From positions 1,880,501 to 1,944,500 of the forward strand of contig NZ_CP014870.1 in the NCBI RefSeq assembly GCF_001661075.1: a stretch of 64,000 nucleotides of DNA, read 5' to 3'. The DNA comes from Pseudomonas silesiensis. GTDB taxonomy: Bacteria; Pseudomonadota; Gammaproteobacteria; Pseudomonadales; Pseudomonadaceae. Within the stretch, counting starts at the first letter, position 1. Each line of letters starts with the position of its first letter. The notes beneath the pieces were generated by a model that was given only the letters and a program-made list of their open reading frames with translations, did no database searches and had not been told where the DNA came from. The position numbers and the translations under genes were made by a program. This document shows positions 9,879-22,373 of this stretch, piece after piece.

Positions 9879-11807
9879 TCACTGATCATCAAAATACCGC
9901 TCATGCCAATCCACCAGGGGCTGTGGCGAGTTGAGTTTCTGGCCGTAGATCACCGAGTACGACAACACGTTCTGCACGTATTGGCGGGTTTCGTCGAAGG
10001 GGATGCTTTCCACCCACACGTCGAAACTCAGGTGGTCGGCGCCGCGCAGCCACTGGCGCACGCGGCCGGGGCCGGCGTTGTAGGCGGCGGAGGCGAGGAC
10101 GCGGTTGCCGTTGAATTGGGCGTGGACCTGGCTCAGGTACGCGGCGCCGAGCTGGATGTTCTTGTCCGGATTGAACACCTGCTGCGGCGAGGCCAGTGGA
10201 ATGCTGAACTTGCGCGCGGTTTCCTTGGCGGTGCCGGGCATCAGCTGCATCAGGCCGCTGGCGCCGACGCTGGAGCGGGCGTCGTCCATGAAGGCGCTTT
10301 CCTGGCGGGTGATGGCGAACACCCAGCTCGAATGCAGCCCGCGGACCTTGGCTTCACGCACCAGGGTTTCGCGGTGGGCCATCGGGAAGCGGATGTTCAG
10401 GTCGTCCCAGTATTGCGCCTGACTGATGGTGCGGATCGCCGGGAAATACCATTTCAGGTCATAGGCCAGTTTGGCCTGGGCGACCATTTCGTCACGGTTG
10501 AAATGGCGGCTGACGTGATACCACTCGCGGCGGCCGTCGACGATTTGCCCGCGGGCGTGGAATTCCAGTGCCCGACGGATGCCCGGGGTGTTGCGCACCT
10601 TGTTGATCAGTGCCTGGCTGAGCACCAGCGGTTTGTTGTTCAGCGAGTAGGGCGACTGGGAGCGGTCGGCGGCCAGGAAGCCATAGAAATCACGCTCGCG
10701 GGCCAGGCCCTTGTAGAGCGTCTGCACTTCCGGGCTCTGGGGCTGCGCCAGTTCCAGGCTGCGCGCCTGCCAGTAGCGCCAGCGGTTGGTCGTCGCCAGG
10801 TCCTGGGGCAGGCGGCGGCTCAACTGGTAGGCGTCGTCCCAGCGGGCCAGGCGCAACAGCAGGCGCATGCGCCATTCCGACACGGTGTTGTCGCGCAGTT
10901 CCGGGTCGTATTTGGTCATCATGTCCAACGCGCGAGGGTCGAACCGCTTGGCCAGGGACAGGCCGATTTCCCGGGCGATCGCCACTTTTTCATCGCGGGA
11001 GAAGTGCATGCTGCTGGCGTAGCCGTCGAGCATCTGCATCGCCCGGTCCGGATCCTGCCGCGCCAGGCGGCGCAGGCCCAGGCTGACCACGTCGGACATC
11101 GGCTCGTCGGCCGGAATGAAGCGTGACGGCGTGTTGAGCAGTTCAGGTTTCTGCGCCACTTCCACCAACAGGCGACCGCGCGGGGCGAGGGTGGTCAAGC
11201 CGTTGACCAGGCTGTTGGCCAGCGGATAGTTGCGCGCCTGGGCCGCGAGCTTGGTGCGCTCCCAGCGGCGTTGCTCGGTCAGCTGGCCTTCGGCGGCCCA
11301 GATGCCGAACAGCGTGTCGCAAGCCTCGGGTTGGGATTTGCCGGTCAGCCAGAGTTTTTGCGCGTTGGCGTAACCTTCGGCTTTCTGGTTATGGGTGATC
11401 TGGTATTGCGCGTTCAGGCAGTCCAGCTCGGTGAAGTTCATCTTCGGGTCGTAATACTTGACGAAGGTCGCCCAGTCGCCGCGTTCGGACAGCCAGCGCA
11501 ACCAGCGCAACTTCATCCAGTTGGCCTGGGGCAGGTCGCCGTGCTCGGCGAGGAATTGCTCGATTTCGGCATTGCTTGCGTATTTCAGGCGCGCGGTCAG
11601 TTCGTCATACGCCAGGTACGGTTCCAGCGGATAATCGCTCAGGGCCTGGCGATAGCGGAAATACGGGCCGCTGTCGCCTTTGGCCAGGGCGCGCTTGGCT
11701 TCATCGTAATACTGGCGTTGGGTGGACAAATCCACGGCCTGCGCGGTGTGGACGACGGTGGCAGTAAGAAGAAAACAGGACAAAAGACTAAAAAGGCGAC
11801 TGCGCAT
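9879..11807 (-). CDS. slt: Soluble lytic murein transglycosylase Slt
   Basis: Periplasmic enzyme that cleaves peptidoglycan glycan strands to 1,6-anhydromuropeptides, feeding the recycling pathway that also needs NagZ (encoded at 26.5 kb). I take ATG 11805-11807 (MRSRLFSLLSCFLL), which gives a typical signal peptide cut after HTAQA; an upstream ATG would add eight residues. The 642-residue protein has the long alpha-helical superhelix (about 25-450), a linker, and the C-terminal SLT domain (about 480-620). That domain carries catalytic Glu in ITRQESAFMDD and the SSVGASGLMQLMPGTA motif. Divergent from uup. Confidence 0.93.
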   Translation of the reverse strand: MRSRLFSLLSCFLLTATVVHTAQAVDLSTQRQYYDEAKRALAKGDSGPYFRYRQALSDYPLEPYLAYDELTARLKYASNAEIEQFLAEHGDLPQANWMKLRWLRWLSERGDWATFVKYYDPKMNFTELDCLNAQYQITHNQKAEGYANAQKLWLTGKSQPEACDTLFGIWAAEGQLTEQRRWERTKLAAQARNYPLANSLVNGLTTLAPRGRLLVEVAQKPELLNTPSRFIPADEPMSDVVSLGLRRLARQDPDRAMQMLDGYASSMHFSRDEKVAIAREIGLSLAKRFDPRALDMMTKYDPELRDNTVSEWRMRLLLRLARWDDAYQLSRRLPQDLATTNRWRYWQARSLELAQPQSPEVQTLYKGLARERDFYGFLAADRSQSPYSLNNKPLVLSQALINKVRNTPGIRRALEFHARGQIVDGRREWYHVSRHFNRDEMVAQAKLAYDLKWYFPAIRTISQAQYWDDLNIRFPMAHRETLVREAKVRGLHSSWVFAITRQESAFMDDARSSVGASGLMQLMPGTAKETARKFSIPLASPQQVFNPDKNIQLGAAYLSQVHAQFNGNRVLASAAYNAGPGRVRQWLRGADHLSFDVWVESIPFDETRQYVQNVLSYSVIYGQKLNSPQPLVDWHERYFDDQ

Positions 11808-12020
11808 GAGACGTCCGGGCAGAGAAATCATGACAAGCGCAAGCGATGCCCGCGCTTAATTAACTGTAGCTTAGCCTTTTGCCAGCAACGGGCGAAAGCT
11901 TTGCGGGCGTGTCGGCATCAACTCGCAACATTTGTGGTGCAGAGTGTCGCCAAGGTGAAATTGCCGGCCTTCTGCAGCCTCAAGTCAGGTAGAATGCGCG
12001 CCCGGTTTTTGGAGAAGCTC

Positions 12021-13937
12021 ATGACCCTGCTCAAATTCAGCGATGTGTCCCTTGCTTTCGGCGCTATGCCGTTGTTGGACAAGGTGTCCTGGCAGATCGC
12101 CCGTGGTGAGCGGGTGTGCATCATCGGCCGCAACGGCACTGGCAAGTCCAGCATGATGAAGCTCGTCAAGGGCGACCAGAAGCCTGACGAGGGCTCCGTT
12201 TGGCGCGCGCCCGGTCTCAAGATCGGCGAATTGCCGCAAGAATTGCCGGTAGCCGACGAGCGGACCGTGTTCGACGTGGTGGCCGAAGGCCTGGACGGTG
12301 TCGGCGAGCTGCTCGCGCAGTATCACCACCTGAGCCAGAACATCGTCACCGACGCCGACCTGGACAAGCTGATGCACGTCCAGCACGACCTCGAAGCCCG
12401 TGACGGCTGGCGTTTGCAGCAACTGGTCGACAGCACCTTGAGCCGTCTGCAGTTGCCGGCCGACAAGACCCTCGCCGAATTGTCCGGCGGCTGGCGTCGC
12501 CGCGTCCTGCTGGCCCAGGCCCTGGTGTCCGAACCGGACCTGCTGCTGCTCGACGAACCGACCAACCACCTGGACATCGGTGCCATTGCCTGGCTCGAAG
12601 AAGCGCTGAAGGATTTCCAGGGCGCCGTGCTGTTCATCACGCACGACCGGTCCTTCCTGCAGAACCTCGCTACCCGCATCCTCGAACTGGATCGCGGCGG
12701 CCTGATCGACTGGAACGGCGACTACGCCAGCTTCCTGGTGCACAAGGAAGCCTCCCTGGCCGCTGAAGAAACCGCCAACGCGCTGTTCGACAAGAAGCTG
12801 GCCCAGGAAGAAGTCTGGATCCGCCAGGGCATCAAGGCGCGCCGCACCCGTAACGAAGGCCGCGTCCGCGCCCTGAAAGCCCTGCGCGTCGAGCGCAGCG
12901 AGCGTCGTGAGCGCACCGGCAAAGCCAACATTCAGCTGGATACCGCCGACAAGTCCGGCAAGCAGGTGATGGTGCTCGAGAACGTGAGTTTTGCTCACCC
13001 GGGCGGCCCGTTCCTGATCAAGGATTTCTCGATGGTCCTGACGCGCGGCGACCGTATCGGCCTGCTCGGTGCCAACGGTACCGGCAAGACCACCCTGCTG
13101 AAACTGATGCTCAGCGGCCTGCAGCCTACCAGCGGCACCGTGGAGGAGGGGACGCGCATCGACGTGGCTTACTTCGACCAGTTGCGCCATCAGCTGGACC
13201 TGGAAAAGACCGTGATCGACAACGTGGCCGAAGGTCGCGACTTCATCGATATCGATGGCCAGAGCCGTCACGTGTTGAGCTACCTCGGCGACTTCCTGTT
13301 CAGCCCGCAGCGTGCCCGCACGCCGGTCAAGGCGCTGTCCGGCGGTGAGCGTGCCCGTCTGTTGCTGGCCAAACTGTTCAGCAAGCCGGCGAACCTGCTG
13401 GTGCTCGACGAACCGACCAACGACCTCGACGTTGAAACCCTGGAGCTGCTGGAAGAGGTCTTGCTGACCTTCAACGGCACCGTGCTGATGGTCAGCCACG
13501 ACCGGGCATTCCTCGACAACGTGGTCACCAGCACCCTGGTCTTCGAAGGTGAAGGCAAGGTTCGCGAATACGTCGGTGGTTACCAGGACTGGCTGCGCCA
13601 GGGCGGCTCGCCGCGTTTGTTGGGCGTGACCGAGAGCAAATCGGGCAAGGCCGACCTGACTTCTGCGGTGGTCACGGCTGAGCCGGCGCCAGTCGCTGCG
13701 GTAGAAGCGCCAGTGGCCAAGAAAAAGCTCAGCTACAAGGTGCAGCGTGAGCTGGAAGCCTTGCCAGGGCAGATCGAAGCCATGGAGCAGCAGATCGCTG
13801 CCGTTGAAGCGCAGATGGCGGATGCCGGGTTTTACCAGCGCCCAGCGGCCGAAACCGCTGCGGTGATTGCCCAGCTGGAGCAGTTGAATGCTGAGCTGGA
13901 CATCATGGTCGAGCGCTGGGCCGAGCTGGATGCCTGA
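12021..13937 (+). CDS. uup: ABC-F family ATPase Uup
   Basis: Cytosolic ABC-F ATPase without membrane segments; the family acts on ribosomes or, for Uup, has been linked to tandem-repeat deletion and branched DNA. I take ATG 12021 (MTLLKFSDVSLAFG), with GGAG 9 bases before; the longer frame upstream is the slt antisense. The 638 residues hold two ABC domains (Walker A GRNGTGKSS and GANGTGKTT, signatures LSGGWRRR and LSGGERAR, Walker B LLLLDEPTNHLD and LLVLDEPTNDLD). A charged linker lies between, and a C-terminal coiled coil of about 80 residues (KKLSYKVQRELEALPGQIE) is the DNA-binding tail of Uup. Confidence 0.9.
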   Translation: MTLLKFSDVSLAFGAMPLLDKVSWQIARGERVCIIGRNGTGKSSMMKLVKGDQKPDEGSVWRAPGLKIGELPQELPVADERTVFDVVAEGLDGVGELLAQYHHLSQNIVTDADLDKLMHVQHDLEARDGWRLQQLVDSTLSRLQLPADKTLAELSGGWRRRVLLAQALVSEPDLLLLDEPTNHLDIGAIAWLEEALKDFQGAVLFITHDRSFLQNLATRILELDRGGLIDWNGDYASFLVHKEASLAAEETANALFDKKLAQEEVWIRQGIKARRTRNEGRVRALKALRVERSERRERTGKANIQLDTADKSGKQVMVLENVSFAHPGGPFLIKDFSMVLTRGDRIGLLGANGTGKTTLLKLMLSGLQPTSGTVEEGTRIDVAYFDQLRHQLDLEKTVIDNVAEGRDFIDIDGQSRHVLSYLGDFLFSPQRARTPVKALSGGERARLLLAKLFSKPANLLVLDEPTNDLDVETLELLEEVLLTFNGTVLMVSHDRAFLDNVVTSTLVFEGEGKVREYVGGYQDWLRQGGSPRLLGVTESKSGKADLTSAVVTAEPAPVAAVEAPVAKKKLSYKVQRELEALPGQIEAMEQQIAAVEAQMADAGFYQRPAAETAAVIAQLEQLNAELDIMVERWAELDA

Positions 13938-13951
13938 TTGATCCCGCAATA

Positions 13952-13990
13952 AAAAAGCCCGGCGTTTCAGTGATGAGCGCCGGGCTTTTC
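13952..13990. terminator. Terminator after uup
   Basis: Stem AAGCCCGGCG / CGCCGGGCTT with A-tract before and TTTTC after, 15 bases past the uup stop. It can work in both directions. Confidence 0.88.
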
Positions 13991-14025
13991 GTATGCAACC
14001 CGATCACCAGGTCGACATCGATTCA

Positions 14026-14208
14026 CTGTAGGAGCGAGCTTGCTCGCGAAAACCCTGAGAACGCCGCAGGGTACCAGGCTTCACGCATTATCGTTGACGA
14101 CCACCCTGTAGGAGCGAGCTTGCTCGCGAAAAACCTGAGAGCGCACGGGTTGCCAGGTTTCAAGCGTTATCGTTGACGACCATCGCGAGCAAGCTCGCTC
14201 CCACAGGG
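14026..14208. repeat. REP cluster (three elements) after uup
   Basis: Two direct copies of CTGTAGGAGCGAGCTTGCTC (14026 and 14106) with similar trailing spacers ending CGTTATCGTTGACGACCA, and one inverted copy near 14185. Between uup and the convergent stress-protein gene. Confidence 0.85.
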
Positions 14209-14220
14209 GCAGGCTGTGTG

Positions 14221-14661
14221 TCAGCTTTTGTTTTGCAGGCGCACCGCGAGCACGTCGCACGGCGCGCCGTGCAGTACGTCATTGGCGGTGGAGCCCAGCA
14301 GCAGCGCCAGACCGTGGCGGCCATGGCTGCCCACCACGATCAGGTCGCAGGTCTGCTCCTTGGCCAGGTGGTGAATCTCCTGTCGGGGCTGGCCGTAGGT
14401 CAGGTGGCTGTATTCCTTGGACAGTTCCGGATACTTGATGATAAGTCGGTCCAGACGGTCCCGGGCCTGATCGAACTGCTGTTGTTGCAGTTGTGACAGG
14501 TCCATCGGCACGTCGCCGCCAAAGGCCATGGCCATCGGCTCGACGATATGCACCAGGGACAGCTTGGCACCGTTGCTCACCGACAGCTCGCGAGCGCGGT
14601 GGATGACAGGGTCGCACTCTTCGGTCAGGTCTACAGCGACCAGGATGTGGTTGTAGGGCAT
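14221..14661 (-). CDS. Universal stress protein (UspA family)
   Basis: A single UspA domain of 146 residues, starting MPYNHILVAVDLTEE at ATG 14659-14661 after AGGAGG. The ATP-binding signature G-2x-G-9x-G(S) is present (VVGSHGRHG...GSTAND), so it probably binds ATP. Family members are cytosolic and help survival in starvation or anaerobiosis. It is the last gene before the REP cluster and divergent from the small membrane protein at 14867. By position it corresponds to PA3017 of P. aeruginosa as I recall it. Confidence 0.9.
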   Translation of the reverse strand: MPYNHILVAVDLTEECDPVIHRARELSVSNGAKLSLVHIVEPMAMAFGGDVPMDLSQLQQQQFDQARDRLDRLIIKYPELSKEYSHLTYGQPRQEIHHLAKEQTCDLIVVGSHGRHGLALLLGSTANDVLHGAPCDVLAVRLQNKS

Positions 14662-14747
14662 GAGGTGCTCCTCCTGAGGATTGCAATAGTGGTAAGTATG
14701 GCTGGTTTCACGCGCATTGGTTTCAAAGTGACCCGGCGCGCACATTT

Positions 14748-14857
14748 AAAATCGATGCATTCAAAAACGATGCAAAAACGATGCAATTAAAAACGGTGCA
14801 TGTAAAAACGGTGCATGTAAAAAAGATGCCTGTAAAAAAGATGCCTGTAAAAAAGAG
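14748..14857. repeat. 15-bp tandem repeats ahead of the gene at 14867
   Basis: Seven and a half units of an A-rich 15-mer: AAAATCGATGCATTC, a shortened 11-base copy, AAAAACGATGCAATT, two of AAAAACGGTGCATGT, two of AAAAAAGATGCCTGT, then AAAAAAGAG. The last partial unit ends 9 bases before the ATG at 14867, so the tract runs into the ribosome-binding region. Confidence 0.9.
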
Positions 14858-14866
14858 AGTACAGAT

Positions 14867-15304
14867 ATGACGGTCTGGATAGTGGTGTCAATCCTGTTAG
14901 TGGTCCTGAGCCCGCTGGCATGGTTGCGGCCGTCACGTGGCCAGAGCGGGCGCATGGCCCTGCGCATGGAGGCGCGACGCATCGGCCTGGCCATGCAGCT
15001 GGCGCCTCAGGACTGGCCGCACTGGCTCAGCCCGGAGCCGCCGAGCCCGTGCGCGCAGTACCATAGGCCAAGGCGTGGCAATCAGCCAGCGTGCTGGAGC
15101 TATTGGCAAAAATCCCCGGGGGAATGGGTGAATCAGTGGCAGGAGGCCTGTGAGGATCCTGTGCTGCTCAATCATTTCGAAAAATTGCCGGGCAATGTGT
15201 ACAAGGTCGAGGCGGACAAGCAGATGATCACCTTGTATTGGGGCGAGAAGGGCGAAGCCGACGTGCTGCAGCAAATCGACGCCACCCTCAAAGCCCTGGC
15301 CTGA
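14867..15304 (+). CDS. Small membrane-anchored protein, function unknown
   Basis: 145 residues. An N-terminal hydrophobic segment (VWIVVSILLVVLSPLAWL, about residues 3-20) probably anchors it in the inner membrane, and a soluble tail of ~120 residues is rich in Trp and charged groups (ACWSYWQKSPGEWVNQWQE). The tail ends with a compact strand-helix unit (VYKVEADKQMITLYWGEKG). I recognise it only as a conserved Pseudomonas hypothetical in the slt-fadBA region. GAGAG lies 8-12 bases before ATG 14867. The 15-bp repeat tract directly upstream is its most unusual context. Confidence 0.7.
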   Translation: MTVWIVVSILLVVLSPLAWLRPSRGQSGRMALRMEARRIGLAMQLAPQDWPHWLSPEPPSPCAQYHRPRRGNQPACWSYWQKSPGEWVNQWQEACEDPVLLNHFEKLPGNVYKVEADKQMITLYWGEKGEADVLQQIDATLKALA

Positions 15305-15314
15305 ACCCCGATCC

Positions 15315-15406
15315 CCTGTAGGAGCCAGGCTTGCCGGCGAAGGCGTTTTCCGGGGCGCTGCCAGGCGTGAGGCCGCCTTCGCGGGCAAGCCTCGCTCCTA
15401 CAGGGG
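15315..15406. repeat. REP pair after the small membrane protein
   Basis: CCTGTAGGAGCCAGGCTTGC at 15315 and an inverted copy ending in CTCCTACAGGGG near 15406. Confidence 0.82.
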
Positions 15407-15445
15407 CTCCTGCGAAGAGTCGCGCCATGCGCCTGGCAAGCAGGC

Positions 15446-15475
15446 AATAAAAAGCCCGACATCATCATCGGGCGG
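15446..15475 (-). terminator. Leftward terminator-like hairpin
   Basis: On the minus strand GCCCGA-N8-TCGGGC is followed by TTTTTATT. No convincing minus-strand gene lies to its right before fadB. On the plus strand it has no T-tract, so it is a poor terminator for the gene ending at 15304. The 630-base gap 15305-15934 otherwise holds a REP pair and the fadB promoter region. Confidence 0.6.
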
Positions 15476-15758
15476 AAGTTGGCCAGGCAGGCCGGTAATT
15501 CTTTGTCACATTGATCTTGCGGCGGGTATTCACCCAAAGCGTTGAAAAATATCTCATCTCCCCGCCAGCGTAGCCTGTTAAACGCAGCCTGCCGCGTTTT
15601 AGGGCGACTTTTCTAACAATTGATCCTATGAATGGCCGCACATGCATCCGCGTGTTGCAGGTCTTCGTGGTACGGAAATGACCGTAAAGTCGCGTTTCAA
15701 CCCGTATTTTGGGCGATTGACAATTGTCGGAAATTCCGTGAAGGTGGCGTACCCAAAT

Positions 15759-15785
15759 CAAACGGGCGTATGAATTGAGCGTTTG
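15759..15785. promoter_or_regulatory. CAAACG-N15-CGTTTG inverted repeat upstream of fadBA
   Basis: Perfect 6-bp arms 150 bases before the fadB start. The half-sites CAAAC and GTTTG are those of the PsrA operators at 25657-25683, but spaced 17 bases apart there instead of 4. PsrA is known to repress fadBA in P. aeruginosa, so this is a reasonable but unproven regulator site. Confidence 0.4.
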
Positions 15786-15934
15786 TATTACAGAATGCTC
15801 CTACAGAATCCCGACTATCGCGTTGGCGGGTGTGCCGGGTGGATGGGCGTAGCATTGACGATAACCGTCCCTGCCAAGCCATTTGCCTGCGTCCGACGTG
15901 TACTGTTCAGCTTCCATATCGTGGAGATCAGTTG

Positions 15935-18082
15935 ATGATTTACGAAGGTAAAGCCATCACGGTTAAGGCTCTTGAAAGTGGCATCGTCGAATTGAAATTC
16001 GACCTCAAGGGTGAGTCCGTCAACAAGTTCAACCGTCTAACCCTGAATGAATTGCGTCAGGCCGTAGACACCATCAAGGCAGATAATTCGATCAAGGGTG
16101 TGATCGTCAGCAGTGGCAAGGACGTGTTCATCGTTGGCGCCGACATCACCGAATTTGTCGAGAACTTCAAGCTGCCCGATGCAGAGCTTGTGGCAGGCAA
16201 CCTCGAAGCCAACAGGATCTTCAGCGATTTCGAAGACCTGAATGTCCCGACTGTCGCCGCGATCAACGGCATTGCCCTGGGCGGCGGTCTGGAAATGTGC
16301 CTGGCGGCGGACTACCGCGTCATGGCCAACACCGCCAAGATCGGTCTGCCGGAAGTCAAGCTGGGCATCTATCCGGGCTTCGGCGGCACTGTGCGCCTGC
16401 CGCGCATCATCGGTGCCGACAACGCCATCGAGTGGATTGCCGCCGGTAAGGAAAACCGCGCCGAAGACGCACTGAAAGTCGGTGCCGTCGACGCCGTGGT
16501 CGCCCCGGAGAAACTGCTGGAAGCCGCACTGAACCTGGTCAAGGGCGCCATCTCCGGCGAATTCGATTACAAGGCCAAGCGTCAGCCGAAGCTGGAAAAA
16601 CTCAAGCTCAACGCCATCGAACAAATGATGTCGTTCGAGACCGCCAAAGGTTTCGTCGCCGGTCAAGCGGGCCCGAACTACCCGGCGCCGGTCGAAGCGA
16701 TCAAGACCATCCAGAAAGCCGCGAACTTCGGTCGTGACAAGGCGCTGGAAGTCGAAGCCGCCGGTTTCGTCAAACTGGCCAAGACCTCTGCCGCGCAGAG
16801 CTTGATCGGTCTGTTCCTGAACGATCAGGAACTGAAGAAAAAGGCCAAGGCCTACGACGAAATCGCCAAGGACGTGAAGCAGGCCGCCGTGTTGGGCGCC
16901 GGCATCATGGGGGGCGGTATCGCTTATCAGTCGGCCTCCAAAGGCACGCCGATCCTGATGAAGGACATCAACGAGCACGGCATCGAGCAAGGCCTGGCTG
17001 AAGCCGCCAAGCTGCTGGTGAGCCGCGTTGATAAAGGTCGCATGACCGCGGCGAAAATGGCCGAAGTACTCAACGGCATTCGTCCGACCCTGTCCTACGG
17101 TGACTTCGGTCACGTCGACCTGGTCGTCGAAGCGGTCGTCGAGAACCCCAAGGTCAAGCAAGCCGTGTTGGCTGAAGTGGAAGGCCAGGTCAAGGAGGAC
17201 ACCATCCTCGCGTCCAACACCTCGACCATTTCCATCACCTTGCTGGCCAAGGCCCTCAAGCGTCCGGAAAACTTCGTCGGCATGCACTTCTTCAACCCGG
17301 TGCACATGATGCCGCTGGTGGAAGTGATCCGTGGCGAGAAGTCCAGCGAGCTGGCCATCGCCACCACCGTGGCCTACGCCAAGAAAATGGGCAAGAACCC
17401 GATCGTCGTCAACGATTGCCCGGGCTTTCTGGTCAACCGCGTGCTGTTCCCGTACTTCGGCGGTTTCGCCAAGCTGGTCAGCGCCGGTGTGGACTTCGTG
17501 CGCATCGACAAGGTCATGGAAAAATTCGGCTGGCCGATGGGCCCGGCGTACCTGATGGACGTGGTCGGCATCGACACCGGCCACCACGGTCGCGACGTGA
17601 TGGCTGAAGGTTTCCCGGACCGCATGAAAGACGACCGTCGTTCGGCCGTCGACGCGCTCTACGAAGCCAAGCGCCTGGGCCAGAAGAACGGCAAGGGCTT
17701 CTACGCCTACGAGACCGACAAGAACGGCAAGCAGAAGAAAGTCGCCGACCCGTCGGTGGCGGACGTGCTCAAGCCGATCGTGTTCGAACAGCGTGAAGTC
17801 ACTGACGAAGACATCGTCAACTGGCTGATGATCCCGCTGTGCCTGGAGACCGTGCGCTGCTTGGAAGACGGCATCGTCGAGACCGCTGCCGAAGCCGACA
17901 TGGGTCTGGTCTACGGTATTGGTTTCCCTCCATTCCGCGGCGGTGCGCTGCGCTACATCGACTCGATCGGTGTGGCCGAGTTCGTTGCCCTGGCTGACCA
18001 GTACGCTGATTTGGGCGCGCTGTACCACCCGACCGCAAAACTGCGTGAAATGGCCAAAACCGGCCAACGGTTCTTCGGTTAA
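15935..18082 (+). CDS. fadB: Fatty acid oxidation complex subunit alpha FadB
   Basis: Multifunctional beta-oxidation enzyme: enoyl-CoA hydratase, isomerase and 3-hydroxyacyl-CoA dehydrogenase, forming an alpha2-beta2 complex with FadA. Start [14 protein letters not shown] at ATG 15935 with GGAGATC upstream; 715 residues, the family length. The crotonase domain (1-190) has [11 protein letters not shown] and the catalytic-Glu region [16 protein letters not shown]. The NAD-binding motif [12 protein letters not shown] lies near residue 322, and the dehydrogenase domain has the SNTSTI and [12 protein letters not shown] motifs. It is 30 bases ahead of fadA, so one operon (faoAB/foaAB in older naming). 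Confidence 0.97.
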   Translation: MIYEGKAITVKALESGIVELKFDLKGESVNKFNRLTLNELRQAVDTIKADNSIKGVIVSSGKDVFIVGADITEFVENFKLPDAELVAGNLEANRIFSDFEDLNVPTVAAINGIALGGGLEMCLAADYRVMANTAKIGLPEVKLGIYPGFGGTVRLPRIIGADNAIEWIAAGKENRAEDALKVGAVDAVVAPEKLLEAALNLVKGAISGEFDYKAKRQPKLEKLKLNAIEQMMSFETAKGFVAGQAGPNYPAPVEAIKTIQKAANFGRDKALEVEAAGFVKLAKTSAAQSLIGLFLNDQELKKKAKAYDEIAKDVKQAAVLGAGIMGGGIAYQSASKGTPILMKDINEHGIEQGLAEAAKLLVSRVDKGRMTAAKMAEVLNGIRPTLSYGDFGHVDLVVEAVVENPKVKQAVLAEVEGQVKEDTILASNTSTISITLLAKALKRPENFVGMHFFNPVHMMPLVEVIRGEKSSELAIATTVAYAKKMGKNPIVVNDCPGFLVNRVLFPYFGGFAKLVSAGVDFVRIDKVMEKFGWPMGPAYLMDVVGIDTGHHGRDVMAEGFPDRMKDDRRSAVDALYEAKRLGQKNGKGFYAYETDKNGKQKKVADPSVADVLKPIVFEQREVTDEDIVNWLMIPLCLETVRCLEDGIVETAAEADMGLVYGIGFPPFRGGALRYIDSIGVAEFVALADQYADLGALYHPTAKLREMAKTGQRFFG

Positions 18083-18106
18083 GCGCCCACACTAGAGCGA
18101 GAGTGA

Positions 18107-19288
<1,182 letters not shown>

Positions 19289-19306
19289 GCGTTTCGTTGA
19301 TGGAAG

Positions 19307-19337
19307 CCGGGGCCAAGTGCCCCGGTTTTTGTTTTTC
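19307..19337 (+). terminator. Terminator of fadBA
   Basis: Perfect 7-bp stem CCGGGGC / GCCCCGG with loop CAAGT, followed by TTTTTGTTTTT, 19 bases after the fadA stop. Confidence 0.95.
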
Positions 19338-19385
19338 CGGATTTTTTTGTTTTTTTTTTGAAAAGATTTGAGCGAGGGCCAAACC

Positions 19386-19622
19386 ATGCCGTTACAACCT
19401 GGTCTGTACGAGCATTACAAAGGTCCGCAGTACCGCGTATTCAGCACCGCGCGGCATTCGGAAACCGAGGAAGAAGTGGTCTTCTACCAAGCCCTGTATG
19501 GCGATTACGGCTTTTGGGTGCGCCCCTTGAGCATGTTCCTGGAGTCGGTCGAAGTTGACGGCGAACAGGTGCCACGCTTTGCTTTGGTGCACGCCGAAGA
19601 GAGCCTTTTTACCAAGCCATAA
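19386..19622 (+). CDS. DUF1653 domain protein
   Basis: 78 residues that make up one DUF1653 domain (MPLQPGLYEHYKGPQYRVFS...). The pattern YxHYKGxxYxV, an acidic middle and WVRPLSMFLE is characteristic of this family; no enzymatic or binding role is established. ATG 19386 follows GAGCGAGGG; a TTG start at 19368 is possible but weaker. It lies between the fadBA terminator and topA, with a 114-base gap to topA that may carry the topA promoter. Confidence 0.85.
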   Translation: MPLQPGLYEHYKGPQYRVFSTARHSETEEEVVFYQALYGDYGFWVRPLSMFLESVEVDGEQVPRFALVHAEESLFTKP

Positions 19623-19736
19623 GCTGAGTGCGCGCAGGACCCTGCGCTTGACCTCACCTTGTAGCCACTATATATAGCGGTGCCGCGTCAGGCGCCAACC
19701 GCCTTTCACTTCTAGAATTCAGGAATTTTCTGATCC

Positions 19737-22370
<2,634 letters not shown>

Positions 22371-22373
22371 TCC

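Noticed and set aside
11271..12020. N-terminal extension of uup
   Set aside because: It is the antisense of slt; ATG 12021 has a ribosome site and gives the family start.
15465..15761. 98-residue minus-strand frame in the fadB leader
   Set aside because: No ribosome site, no recognisable family, and overlaps the terminator-like hairpin.
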